DNA from: Nautilus pompilius
Taxonomy: Eukaryota; Mollusca; Cephalopoda; Nautilida; Nautilidae
Assembly: GCA_018389105.1 (NCBI GenBank)
Contig: JACATO010000305.1
Location: forward strand, 124,001 to 188,000
Reading direction: 5' to 3'
Length of the DNA stretch: 64,000 bases
The notes beneath the pieces were generated by a model. It was given only the letters and a program-made list of their open reading frames with translations, was not told the origin of the DNA and made no database searches. Shown here in pieces: positions 1 through 13,964 of the stretch. Within the stretch, counting starts at the first letter, position 1. Each line of letters starts with the position of its first letter. The translations under genes were made by a program, and so were the position numbers.

Positions 1-633
1 TAAATTAATTTCCATTGTGAGAATAGAGAATAAATTTTGGAACGGCACCTCTCACAAATTGAGAGACTTGTGACCTGTAAATGACAAGCAGTTTCCAAAA
101 CTCTGGCCTTGAACTATTTATTTTAGGCTTCAGAGACCGGATGAGGGGTTATGGCTGGCACTACCATTTCATCAGACACTAGGTAGACACAATTACACAA
201 ATTCTAAAATCATAAGAAAATGAATTTCTACCCAAAGTTTTACCTTTACAATTTTCTTCTCTACTTAGCAGCATTCTGCTGCTCTCTGGAGATATCTATA
301 AGCAAATTTTCATTGGTACCCTGCCATCCATCCCAATAATATTTGTGAAGGAATGGTTTTCCACCCGTCCATCCTCACTTGCTCCCCTTTGCAATCCATT
401 AATTAAAGCACTTTACCTGAATGTCATCTTGTGGTTGCATTGCTCGTGTAAAATGAAAGTCCAAGTCACCAAGTTTAGCAAGGGCAGTTTTCCACTAAAG
501 AATTAATTTTAAAAAAAAAAAAAAGGGAGACGTTTACTCGGCGTTTTAAAATGCTAAACAGTAAATTCTAAAGAAACAATTTTTAATTTTAAAATGGCTG
601 ATTCTACATTTCCAAAATACCAATGAGTACATC

Positions 634-1395
634 CAGAGGTGTAGCAAGGGTTCTCAGCGCCCGGGGGCAAAGACCCTTATGTCGCCCCCCCCCCCACCTC
701 TGAAATGTTTTGATTATTTGTTTGTGATTCATTACCCACTTAATGACAATCACAAAGAATTAATCACTGCTTTATAAAGAGCTAATTTAAAGTCACAATA
801 TAACATCTCTCAATATCACAACTGTAAACCTGGAACTAATGAGGTATCGCCTACTAGGTTTACTTACATAATTTGTTAAATTGTAAACCATTTTGATATT
901 TATTTCATCCAGTATCATTTAAAGTCACACAGCTAGAGTAATCTCTCAATCATGCAGAACACAGTCACTTGTGGTGTACATGTATTACAAAGCAGATTGA
1001 TAAAATACTAATTATGTTTACAAATAAGTTCTATTAGTTTACAAAACTGTGCATATACTTAACTAGATTTTGTACAGGTAGCATTCTGGAATTCATTGTT
1101 ACATTATATATGAACTTTTCGTGCTTTTGCTGCTGCAAATGAATCAATTAAACTATCAAATTTAAGGTATTGAGTACGTCTTTTTCAATACTTAATATTT
1201 CCAAGTTACTCAGTCGTTCTTGAGTCATGGAAGTTCTCAAGTATGTCATAATTAATTTCAGCTTGCTGAAAGACCTTTCACAACTACTGTGGAAATTTAA
1301 CAGCAGAAGTGGCCAGTTATTAATTGACATTATAATTTATGGGCCAGAGGAAATTTTGTGCCCCTACAGACCTGCGCCTGCTTGCTATGCCTCTG
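634..1395 (-). mobile_element. Degenerate non-autonomous hAT element with transposase C-terminal relic
   Basis: The ends are imperfect terminal inverted repeats: CAGAGGTGTAGCAAG at 634 and, on the other strand, CAGAGGCATAGCAAG ending at 1395. They are flanked by AGTACATC (626-633) and CGTACATT (1396-1403), which match at 6 of 8 positions, as expected for an aged hAT 8-bp target duplication. Inside, the minus-strand frame at 1148-1330 contains CERSFSKLKLIMTYLRTSM followed by TQERLSNLEILSIE. This is the signature of the hAT-family C-terminal dimerisation domain. The rest of the transposase is missing, so the copy cannot move by itself. Confidence 0.75.
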
Positions 1396-1813
1396 CGTAC
1401 ATTGTAGCAAAGGGAGAACCTGCAAGTGAAATATTTAAATCTTTGGAAAAAGTTTTATTAATTTCCATAATAAATGTACCAAAGCTTTAAGACAAAAAAA
1501 GAGAGAGAGAAATTAGCAGTAACAGATAGCTCACAATACATGGACCCATATTCTTTCACTCCAAAACTGCTTCTGAAGATAGGTGTATATTCATGAATAC
1601 ATTCGAGAGATAAACTAAACTTCATTGTCATAGCACTTATAGTACACTACCATTTGTGATCTTGGTTTCTAAATAAGAAAATAAAGAACATTCATCACTA
1701 CATAATTTGAATTTTAAAAGTATTGTGCTCTGTTCCAACTCAAAATCTAATTTGCATAACTTTTTTCCATGCCATCTAAAGAAGAATACGAGCGACGATG
1801 CAACTGTACTTAC

Positions 1814-3049
1814 CAAAGCTAGTATCAATTCCAAGTTGCACATATTCTTCTCCAACAAGCAGAGTAGTGTGCTATCTGAATGAGCCTGCACATACAAAGC
1901 CAACTCTACTTCAGCTGATGATGGATCCTCATCCAAACAAGACAAAGAAGGGTCGGATTTGTGTCCCAACTCTTTCAGGACCTCCTCTTTACAGTTTTCT
2001 TCAAACTTTGGTTCATGACTCTTACTCATATCAGTGATTTTCCCATCCATATCAAGTTTCCGGTTTTCATGAAAATAAAAGCCCTCAGCCAACCCTGCTA
2101 CTGACTTGGTTTCATTCTCTTCATCTGCATTAAACGGCTGTTTACTTTTAGCTCTTTCATCAATGCCAATTCTGCCCCCCCTCATTGCAGTGTCTCCAGC
2201 TTTGTGCTCGCATTCACCTGACATACCAGGTCTTTCTACATGCAGCTCCACGCTGCCATCGTCAGCTTTACTTTCAGGACAGGCATTCAGAGAATTTTTT
2301 CTCTCGTCCAAAGCAGAAATGCTATCGTGCTTTGCTTGCTTCCAAATTCTGGGAACAATCAACATCCTGCTTAAATTTATCCAGCTGCTCTGACTCCAAA
2401 TTACTTACAGCAAAATCTGAATCATCATCCTTCCCCTTTTGTTGTTTTCCTTCATTACCCCAATCCATTACAGTCCCTGCTGATGTCAATTCGGTATTTT
2501 TTCCTATAACAACATCCTTCGTCTGGCTTTTAGCAGCAACCTGCACTAGTTCAGCAGTTCTGTCCACAACATCTATTCCCGACTTGATGGCAGCATTCCC
2601 AACTAGTTCTTGGCTAGGAACATGCTCTACTATGGCCTTTGTAACAATAGTCATTGGTCTGTCTGTTAAAGACAAGCTGTCCGCCATCTGCATAGTTCTA
2701 TGATACTGCTCAGATTCCACCATATTAGCTTTAAAAGGAATCTCAGATTCTTTCTCACTGTCTACACTTGAATAGTTAGCACTCAGTTTTCTTTCAGTTA
2801 AAAAGCTGCTTTCTAAAATCCTTCTGTCGGCTTCAAAGCTGCTGACCCTTTGCAGATCACTGCTGGATGTCATCTCACTATCACTGTACATGGCCGACTG
2901 GTGATGTATTTTACTGTCACCTTTATCTGCAAACTCCGAATTCAAGTAATGCTGGTTTCTTGATCTGAACACAGATTTTCGTAACTGCAGGTATCTTTCT
3001 TTATTGATCAGTATTTTTACTACTTTCACACCATCAGGAAGTTTAAAAT
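1814..3049 (-). CDS. HPS4: HPS4-like exon 9, large, with internal frame break
   Basis: This 1236-bp exon starts after TTTTTCAAG and ends at a perfect G/GTAAGT donor. It codes the variable, acidic, Ser-rich middle of the protein and, at its end, the start of the conserved C-terminal domain (LALYVQAHSD). One frame is open from the acceptor to a TAG at 2324-2322. The other is open from about 2365 to the donor and carries the conserved C-terminal residues. Joining them needs one extra base or two missing bases, or a short intron: a GTAAGT lies at 2408-2403. The break may be an assembly error, an allele defect or an unrecognised intron. Confidence 0.65.
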
Positions 3050-5526
3050 CTTGAAAAATGAAAATGAATAAATTTCAAAGGCATTTTCTTTTTTAAATGT
3101 GTCATCCAAACTAAACATCTAAATCCTTCCCTGTGCACCTTTCATACGGACAAAAACTCAACAGGGATCTAAAGTAACACCAACGGATCTGAGAAAACTT
3201 CACTACTATTTTAAATAACAGTAGTCTACAGTGTATAAAGGAACATGCTGTAATTGTCAAACAGTTCCGGTTTAAGCTCATTTATGTAATGAAGAATAAT
3301 AGCCGGTTAAGTAGAAATGTCCATTTTATGAGCCATGTTAAATATTTACCTGTTTTCACATGAAAAAAAACAAAAAACAACCTAGGAATGAAGGAAGGCA
3401 GTCTGATCTACACAAGGCCTCCATAGAGTGATGTGCGCACATGGAGTAACAGCATCTCAATTAACTGTGAAATCCCTCTCCACTTGTAACTATTTCTTCC
3501 TAAATAATAACACAATTGCAATACTTAATAAGTTTACAGGTTTTTTTTCTGCAATTATTTAAAGATTTTTTTTTTTTTTAAATTATCTTAAGTTGTAAAA
3601 TTTTGTCCTCCCTACAAGAAGAAGTACTAATCGGTTTTTAAATAAGTTCACAAGGTTGAAGTAAGCACTCACCAACTTGAACATCATGGCAGCAAATCTG
3701 TAAACAACAACAACAAATCAAATTAAAGGGAAAAACGTTTGTTAGTTTGTCGTTACTTTAACTGACATTATCAAGAGAGGAGCCATCTAATTCAGCAAAT
3801 TTATTAGAGCAATAACTGTACATAATGTGACCATGGTTCGGCGCTAGACTAGCAGAGACTAAGAAAGGTTGGAAATGAAAAACTGCTACAGAAGTAACGG
3901 TTAACACTCTCTTTTCATCTTAGGCCAAAAATAAAAGTTTCCATTGCGACAATTCAGACTGAAATAAATGGTACTCACTTCCTGAAGGTGTGACTGTACA
4001 GCAAGAAGAGTTCTGATGAGATCTGGAGTCAGCTGTGAGCATACTACCCTAATAATAAAAGGTTAACCCTATTTATTGTACATACGTATTACATGCAATG
4101 ATCAATTCCACACTCTCTCTCACACGCAAGGGGTGTTTAATTAAACAGCTAGATACTATTATAGTAGTGCTATTTATCAGCTGATTTTCATTTGAACACT
4201 CAGGTCTATATAACCTATTGAGTGTCATTTCAAATTGTGAGCCACTATTTGAAAATGCTGTTATTTGTTCTTTTCAACACATCAATGCTCATAAAAAAGC
4301 ATCATCCATAATTAAAAACATAAAAAATCCAATGAACCATGTATCAGAACATGTAAACCATTAACTATGGCAATGCTATAACTTCAAGCTTTCAGCCAGT
4401 TATTTCCTTGATTATTCTGAAACACGATGTTATCATGTTCATCCAATATAATTTCTTACTACTAATCTGAATAACTGTTAGCTTGTACCATGCTTCTGTA
4501 TCGATGTTAATAGACCTCATTATTGATGACTGCTACTGCTTTGTTTGACAGATGAAAATGGCACCTAAAAATAAAATTCCATAGAACCATTCATTATTGC
4601 CATTCATAATTAAACAAAACTGGTTATGCTCAATGGAAAATTGAGGAGGAAGTTAGATGTTACATAAGGCGGTGTGCAGACAGCTATTTATAGAACAACT
4701 TAAACTGGTTCAACCATAAACTTAAAGGGCTGAGGAAGAAAAAGAAAAACCATGGAACAAAAAGATAGGTTGCTGATTCAGGGCTCTAGAGCAAACACTT
4801 AAAATTAACTTCTGACCGTTAATTCCTCTGCCACAGTCAGCATCTACCACCAACAAACAGTTAACAATGGTTGGTCTGATTGGGCGAGTGGCAGCTAGAA
4901 AGCTTTTGCTTAGACACAATAACAAGAAAAAGCAACGTGACCAGGATAAACATCTTCAGAACCACAAGAAGCAATGCATTATGATCAGATGAGCAGGTTT
5001 GAAACATCTTGTTCTAAGCAACAAGATGTTTGTTCAAAGGTTAGAGAATAAATATGTGAGCACTGTTTGCTCTACAAACAAGCATGGTGATGGAAATGTG
5101 AAAATATCGTGTTGTTTTACTGATGACTTGATAAAAACTGATGAGATTCTCACAAGAGAGAGATAACAGAATATTCTTCAAGCCATGCAATTCCAGCAAG
5201 CTATTGATTGACAGGTTTTGGGTTTACATTGCAACTGGGTAATGATCTGAAACACATTGCAAAGCTCACTGTACATCATCTTGCTAGAAAAGAACTGGAA
5301 GAAGTTCCTAAAACCATAGTACCCCACCTCCATCTCCAGTGAATTTATATGGATAGAAATGGATTGAGGAGTCAAGAGAAAAAGGAAAAGGTGTGTCAAT
5401 AAGCTATGGAACTATTTGTAAGGGGAATGGCGGTCATTTACAAAGCAATATTCTTAAATGTGATCAAACCTCTGTCTGTCTCTCTCTCTCTGTGTGTCTG
5501 TCTGTCTGTCTGTGTGCACATCATGC

Positions 5527-5561
<35 letters not shown>

Positions 5562-8500
5562 CGTGTGCGTGTGTGTGCATCTTTCTTTTAAATATTATTA
5601 CCAAGGAATGGTTTTCTAGAAAATGGAAAGCTCATTTGGAAGTAACTTTATCTAGTAGCACAATCTGCAAAAAGAGAAGCAATTATTTACAAAAACAAAA
5701 AAACATATGCTTCTTGCTGCTAAATTTCTATCAAAAACAGTCTGGGTCTAAATTCAAAGATTAATTTAAGTACAAAAGATATATATTTCTTGTTTTTTTA
5801 AAACTTTTGTTAAAAAAAACAAAAAAAACATGGCTACTCACCTGTTTTTAAATAATACAGCACCTGCAAGAACACCTGGTCTTCTTTGGCAGTTTTCTAA
5901 TAAAGCTGACAAATTTAAAAATAACTGAAGGTCTTTCTGAAATGTATAATATTCAAAGCATGTCAGGGCTTATAATACAATGTTTATTATATCACTAAGG
6001 ATGTAAAACCTAACATACCACCTGAAGTATAGAGACTTCACATGGACAAAGGCTACACCATAGCTTTTAAAATGAGGGGTGTGGGTTCTCTAAGTTTAGT
6101 AAGTCAATATTTGCTTGGTAGTAAAATGAACTAAAATTACTATTTTATCAATGCATCATTATACAATTGGCAGCAGTACAAAAACCTGACTGTAAAACAC
6201 CACTGTAAATATAGGTAGTTTTTAAAATGAGCTGAAATTTCACTTTAAAGGGAACATCTTTGAAAAAATAAACCACTCGAAGAAGTATACCTATCTTCTC
6301 CAATCTGAATCATTTGTTTATTGTGGAAAATGGCAAATAAAGGTAAGCAATAAAATGAAATTCTTTATGCTATTGTTTAGTTTAGGCGCCTCTAGCAGTG
6401 CAAGGCAGCATTGAATCGGTGGGATTTTTTGTTAAGATGTGTTCAAGATTCCCCTGTATCCATGTAACAGTTTCCATCATATTGATGCAACTTGGATGAG
6501 TTGCTTGCTCTCAGCTGACAGCCCAGATGCTGCCAAAGGAGCTTGATCAGATCCATACGAGGGAAGTTGCTGAAGTCCGTTTCTCTTCCACGCTGTGGTC
6601 AGACAGAAAATATGGCATGTAGTGCCATCTTCCTGAAGAATATTGGGCATCAAATACCAGTACATCTTATTGCTACTGTGATAGATGTGCCTTCAAAATG
6701 ATAGTATACCTGGCAAAATACAGAGATCCACTGACAAAAAAAAGATTTTGGGATTAAAGGTCTTCTCCAAAGAGCAAACTAACTAGAATGTCTTATAACC
6801 TACCTGTCAAAACATTTTATTCTTATTGGACAGAAAAGACTTTTTATGTATTACACCCTCTGTAGTCAAATTGGAGGAGATAACAATGGACAATTCTTCA
6901 GCTCATTTTGTTGCAAGGACAATTACAACAAAAGAATATTGATAGTAAATGCAGATATAGCAGGTAATGGCACATTTTCGTTGTGGTGTGAGTGTCAAAG
7001 GCCTCCAAAATCAAGCAGAAATTTGGGATAATATTAGTCAAAAATCCATTTAAAAATGCTGAGATCAATCTTCAACAACCTGTCATTGAGTCTGGCCACA
7101 CTATGAACAAATAGCCCATTATTGTGTGACCTCAGGTAAACAGAAATAGTAGAATTCACCTGTTTTTGGGTGCGGTGATTGTGAACAATTGGTTACCTGC
7201 CCACCTACACAGCCAATATACACTCTAAATACACAAATTTTGGCCAGATACATTCATTCATAAAGATGGTAAAACTGGTATGGCAGAGCCCTGTAGTTAT
7301 ATAGGTTTTTACTCTATTACTTAAGAATAATTATAAAAATTTGATAGAAAACATTGTTTGCAGGGTATTCATTAAGTCACATAAAAGGGGTGTGTGGTTT
7401 TAGCTGATAATGCACAGTTCTGTCACTAAGGACATTATATCATTTTGAATGAAAACATTACTGGAAAGAAGAAACATCAGCATCAATTATTACTTATGTT
7501 TCTAAGTAAAGAAAATTAAATCTAAAATATTTAGCTGTATTATTAACCTGCATTTATTATGTTCATTAAAGAACAACTTATTTTCCTTTCTATTTGAAAT
7601 TGACTGAGGTGACATCAAAGTTACTCATAACATCAACAAACATTTTTGTAGATTTTTTGGGCACCTATTCATTTCAATGATGTTAAGATGACATAGTTAT
7701 CTATCAATGCATAAAGGTAAGAAAAGAATTTTAATTAATATCTTTTATTTAGTCTTTTTATTTTTTTTAAAATTGCATCTTATTTATTAGCAAATCTCTA
7801 AGTTTGAATAGAAACAACTTTACTGACTTTTGGTGACCAGACTTGCATATGCAAGCCTGTGGATGGCTGAAGAATGAGAAGAGTTTCATTTAAGAAAAAC
7901 TAAACTAAACCTCTGTTTAAAGATGCACTGTGGTAAAACTGCATAAAGATTGCACTTAATTTTATCTAATGCAATGCTTCGCTCAATTTATGAACTCATT
8001 GAGTCATTGACTTAATGACATAAAAACTAATTCATCAAAAATATAATAATAAAAAAGAATTCCAAAGTCATTCATTAGTGACACTTTCATGTTGCACAAA
8101 CAAAATCAGCAGCTCAGTAGTTTGATTTGTGAAAGGAATGACTTGGAGCATGTTTTCTTCTCACTCTTCTTCCCCCAAACAACTGCATAGCCTGCCTCTA
8201 TGCACTCCAGTTTACTCCCTCCCATATCTAAAAATGGAAGAGTTCCAAAAGGCACTTTCTTTCAGCAGATGGTGCACGCGTGCGCACGTGCAGACTTTTC
8301 GAGTGTTCTGCGACACACCCGGCCAACCAGCAGTAGCCCACAGCGTGGCCAATGGCCGACCTGGTGTTAGTTCCCACAGGCCCAAATTAGCTGAGCATGG
8401 AAACAAAGTGACAGTCAGTCAGTCAGAGAAAATCTTGTGCTAGTAATGTTCGTGGATTGTGCGTATTCTCAAGTAAAATGATACATTTACATTTTTATTT

Positions 8501-11500
8501 CATCCTTAGAACAGAACATGTGTTTTATTAGTTTTTAATTATCCTATTTTGGCAAGAAGTTTTCTTAATTTTTAACAGTAAAAAAGCGGCATAAAGTTCT
8601 GTCATAAATTAAGTTTTCTTAAATACAATAATCCTTCAGCTACTGGCCAGTCATACTGACACATGGCTGAAATAGCATCACCATAATGGTATTCAGCCAC
8701 TGATTTCATTTATGTCTTTACAAATACTGAATTATAAAGACTTGCTCAACAGATTACCTAGCCAAAATAGAATTATCTGGAAATACAATTTTAGGATTTT
8801 TCTTTCTTTTTTTTTTAAAGTCACTGCTTATTTCTGTACAAGTAGACCAAAGTTTAGGCATCTATATAAAGCAGGTAAATTTCAAATACCATTCACGTGT
8901 ACACTGGATCTTTGCCCTTGTAATGATGAGTTAGCCTGGTTTTTACTTAGAGAGAGAGAGAGAGAGACCAACTTAGAATGAAATTACTAATCGTGAACAC
9001 GTTTCTGCTTTCAACTAATCAGAAATATTGAAAATAAATTTACACCTGGGTCAAAACTTGCAACAGGCTCTACTACTTCTGGATCGTTATTGTTACCGCT
9101 AACTTCAACAGTGTATGGTAATCTAGCAGAGAAACTGGTTTAATTTACCTGTAAGCTAAGAAATGCAATGAACAACCAATGCTATGTAACAACATACATT
9201 TTCTACCATCATTTTTTAAACATTTTTAACCATAACTTACATTAATACAGCAAAGCAGTAAAATAAATCTACTTTTACAAATACATCACTAAACTTATGA
9301 AGAGTGTAACAGGAAGTTAATTTTAAACTGCCTGTACCTTTGCAAGATGCAACGTTGGAACGACTTCAAGTGTTTGTTGCAAAATATCAAATTGAGAACA
9401 CAAAGGGAGATAACTGTCCCAAATTTCTTTTATTTTCAGTAGAAAATTTATGCTGCCATTACCATATCCATCTAAAGTCTGCAGAAAAAAGAAGAAAAAA
9501 TACAAGTGCATTAAAATATAAAACTTAATAAAGAATATTACCAATAATTCTTAAAACTACAGACTGACTACCAATATCATTCAATTATACTTGCTTTCTT
9601 GTTTTTTTTTTAATCAAATGTCCTCTTAAAATTCTGTCTTCCTAAGATTATTCTTTAAATCTCTATAGATTAATTTTTCTTCCACAATCAGTAGCAAGTC
9701 TTTTTCTGCTTTTCTTGGCTGCTGATGTCGAAATATTTATAATATTTCTTTTTTTTTTTTTGTTTACAAGTACATTGATAAGATAATATGTATACTTACT
9801 AAAAAGAAGCAAACAGGGTAAATTATAAAGTTATAGCAATAACTGAGGATCTTGGTTTTCTGGTTCAGATCAAAATGTGTAGAGGAATTTTATATATATA
9901 GCCCCTTTCCCTCTAACCTAACCCTACCAGGGACTTCTGCTACCTCATCAACCATCTGCCAATAAAAACTCCTGGATCAGCAGAAAAAAATTAGCAGGAG
10001 GGGCACTTCTCACAGTTTCCCAAATCCAAACACTGGTACTTAAGGATCAGTATTAGATAAATTTCCACTAAATACTATCTTCAATCAAAGAAAGCTTGTG
10101 TGCTATTGTAATTTTGTAAACAAACTAGATTCAGGCCCCAGTTTCTACACATGAAGCCTCTTTCTGGTCATAAGCAGCAGGTTTCCAAGGGATGTTTACA
10201 GATAGGGAAAAAAGTAAAATGATAAGAGAAAATAAAAAAGCTACGTTCATAATTCAGTAACTAAAGACTTTAGAACTCTCTCTCTCTTTCTCCCTCCTTT
10301 CCAGAGACCTGTCTTATAAAAAATGACTTATTACAAGTTAAATTTGCTTTTTATAAAAATCAACTGTTGCTAAAAGCCATAACTTGTAACTATGATCAAA
10401 ATTAACAACTGAAAATCCCATAATGTTTCACAAAATTCCACACGCGAGACTTCAACTGTGGAATCTCATAAAAGCACCTATTCTTTTCATTAGTCAGAAG
10501 ATGGTGTTCTTATTTACAAGTTACGAATATAGAGTAACAGTAGCAACAGTAATAGTAACAGGGAGATCTTAGCTTAAGGAAATAGTTTAAAATATACGAG
10601 TGAATTTTTATATTTCTGTATAGATGTTTATCCCTTTCATAAAAATTTCAGTATAAGCTCAATAAGATTAGTGAAACCAAAACTCTCTAATGATGAGAAA
10701 TCATGCTTTGAATCCAAATATAACCACACTGGGGACATATGGTTGTTTTGCTTTTTTCCACAGAATAGATGAAGCAGTTGGGTTATCAAAATCTATGATG
10801 CATGGTATAGTTTCTTATTCTTGACAGGAACCTACAGGCCCATAGGTATTGTAACAGCTGTTTCCAAGTAATAATATTGCATTTATTTATAAACTTAAAA
10901 TTATGTAATTATTTCTCAAAGGGTAGACTGCTTTTTGTTTGTTTGTTTGTGTGTGTGTCTCGCTATCCCCAACCCCCATTCATTTATCCATACCCCCCCC
11001 CACTTGTAGCCATGTATATTCTCAGTTACAATTTCAACTTATTTATTCATCCAGGTAGACATATTTCACTACCACTGCATACCTTTGAATATTTTGCCAC
11101 ATGTACCCCTTTACCTACATCAAGTTCTTTCAGAGAGAGAGAGAGAGAATTCTGACTGCTTTCATTTCATCAAAAGTTTCATGCTTTATCTGTTTGTTTG
11201 ATTGATTGAAGTTCTACAGAAATCAAGTCTTAAAAAACTTATTTCTCCAAGACCATCCTGTTGGCAGCTACAATGCTTAATGCTCCAGTAACTAGAAGTA
11301 GCTAAAAACACACCAGAACTTTTACTAATGGACTTGTTTTTGTATCTCCCAAGTCAATTTACGTAAATTTTTATAAAATATTTTTTAATTTACAAACTTG
11401 TAGAATTTTTTACCTTTTATGAAATAGGTTCCAGGGAGATTAGGTATGCACTAGCTATTTGTTACACATTTTCATTTGGTCAGCATCGCCTCAGGCCCAT

Positions 11501-13908
11501 TCTTGTGATGTATTATTTACAGAAAGCAGATGATTGGCTCATGTGCCTTCCATTACCATATTAGTAGTAGATGAACTAAACAATGAACCTACATCTCAGG
11601 CCTAAACCCAGAAGATGGAAGCAGAAAAAGGACACTGGAGTGTAGATTCATTTTTTAGCTTTGTTTGATGAGAAGTACCTGAATTACATTCCTGTTATTC
11701 TATCATACGTCAGTCTCTACAAGGGAGGTAACCTCTCAATATTGAAAACAACCCAGGCTAGTGTGAAGTTCTGCCATTGTCTATCCTTACCACAAGGAGC
11801 CTGGCACTTCCAACTTCAGCATGCGAAGAACAAAGAGGAACCATGCTATGGAGAAACAATATTGCGGTGGCCCAGACCAGAATCAAACTTGGGCCTGGCA
11901 GTCAGTACAGAAGGCTAATTAATGAGCTACTGGCCAATCTTATATTCATACTAAATTTAATGAATATAAAACAACAAACTGTTGCTTTCACAATGAAAGC
12001 CATTTTTACTAACCAAGAAAATATTACCATAAATGCAGTTATCATGCATTTGAACAGTATATTTAGATTATAGTTTTGTAATGAGATTGATACACAACTG
12101 TTGTATTAGTTAGGTAGATAAATATTAATCACTAACATGTACATTTTAACATTGTCAATGAATACCCAGTATAGAATGTAATTTGAAAATTAAAACTAGA
12201 TTTTAAAAATATGATGAGTAAATATACAAATGCATTCAAATAGAGAAAGCTTTTGCATTTGTGTCAATTGTTTAATTTTATTAAACATTTCATTGTATTA
12301 CTAACTACATCTATTGTGTGCATATATCAGTATTTTATATGATACATGTCACAGTAAAAGTAAAAAAAAATAAATAACAAATAAATTCTTTTTGCCTTCT
12401 GCAGCCATTTTACTACAGTACATTCAAAATTACTAGTAAAGGTGTTTGGTTAGAAAGTAAAGTTGCGTTGCCAAACGTTTTGCTGGCTACAGAAGGCTGT
12501 TCAGCTAACCATATTGCTAGTTGTGATTTCCAGTGGTGGTTTCTCCACTCCCTACCTGTCTTATGTTCGCTAGGTCCCCCTGCAGCAGACAAAACACTTG
12601 ATACAACAGTTCCAGTTGCTGCAACATGGCCGCTTCATTCTGTTGAAAATTGCTGCCGAGAGCCTTAAAAAAACAAAAACACAAAACAAAATTCCATAAA
12701 AGTTCCCCATTTCATCAATAAATTTGTGTTGGAACTTTGATCACTCAAGACTTTTTTCTATTAAAATATCTTCCTGGGATATTTCAATGACGAGTCCGCA
12801 GTTGCAACCATCAGATTGAGCACCAACACACACTCTCATGCATGAAGAGAGAGATTCCTTTAAGAAAAAAAAACCCATTTATGAACCTTAACTATGGAAT
12901 TTTTCAGCAACAATGAGAAAAGACTTAAGCATACAAATTAACAAGCCATGTGACCTGGGCATAGAATTAATAAGTTGTTAACTAACTGGCAATCACAAAA
13001 GTCAAGGTGATCAAAATATGGTTTGCTTGTTTAAGATGCACACCAGACTGTTGTGTATGAGGGACTAGATTCACTCTCTCTACCTCACTCTGCCAGCCTC
13101 CCCCACCACAGTGGTTTCTTCCTGCTCTTCTGTACCAGTCCCAGCCAATGTGGGTTTCCACTGGCTGCTCTGGCCTCCCCCCCCCCCCCAAACAGGTAAA
13201 CAAAGGAATTTCCAGGTACTTATGAAGGTTCTAAACCTGGTCTTACACTCTGACCACCATTCAAGAGACTCCCCTCCCAACTGAACCCAAGTAACCTGGT
13301 CTGATGCCCACACTCCATCCCTACTAAGATGTCTGGAAAAGGAACTGACACAAAAGACGTGCGCTTAGGATGAGATGGTTGTTAGCACCTACTACATATA
13401 ATCAGTGCATTTGTTTCTAACAACCAAAACCTATTTGCCGTGGTATGTGTGACAACAATTTCACTATTGCTCATCAATCAAATTATAAATAGTATGAAAG
13501 TAAATAATGTCAGAACAGATTCCCCCGACAACGTACAAGGCTGTAGTTAGGTATGTGCTTGAAGACATATTTTCCATTCTCCAGCTGAATCACTCTGGGC
13601 GGTAGTCCGGTGTAGGTCTTAAAAAACCGTACCATTCCCATCAGCTGCCCACACAGGTTACACTGATCATCAATGCTGACCTGGAAAAAAAAACAGAAAT
13701 TAGATATACACTACAGCAGCAACAAACAAACAGACAGACTGAGGTCAACTGGTACAGTTAATTGAGATTCTTTAAACCAATGCAGTTCAGTCAAGAATTC
13801 ACATTCTTTTATTAGCTAAAATTTTATTTGTTCTGATTCCTGATTAAGACCACAGAATTCTGCATTGTTGTTTACTGATCAAGCAATTTAATAATAATAA
13901 TAATAATA

Positions 13909-13964
<56 letters not shown>

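Noticed and set aside
1-633. Search for remaining HPS4 C-terminal exons
   Set aside because: No frame with suitable splice sites or recognisable residues; the end of the gene probably lies beyond the left edge.
1396-1480. Acceptor-like TTTCACTTGCAG followed by an open frame, possible next HPS4 exon interrupted by the hAT
   Set aside because: The reading VLPLLQCT does not resemble the HPS4 C-terminal domain; likely chance.
12982-13313. Two overlapping minus-strand frames in HPS4 intron 3
   Set aside because: Trp/Gly-rich composition over a poly-C tract; exons 3 and 4 join in phase without them.
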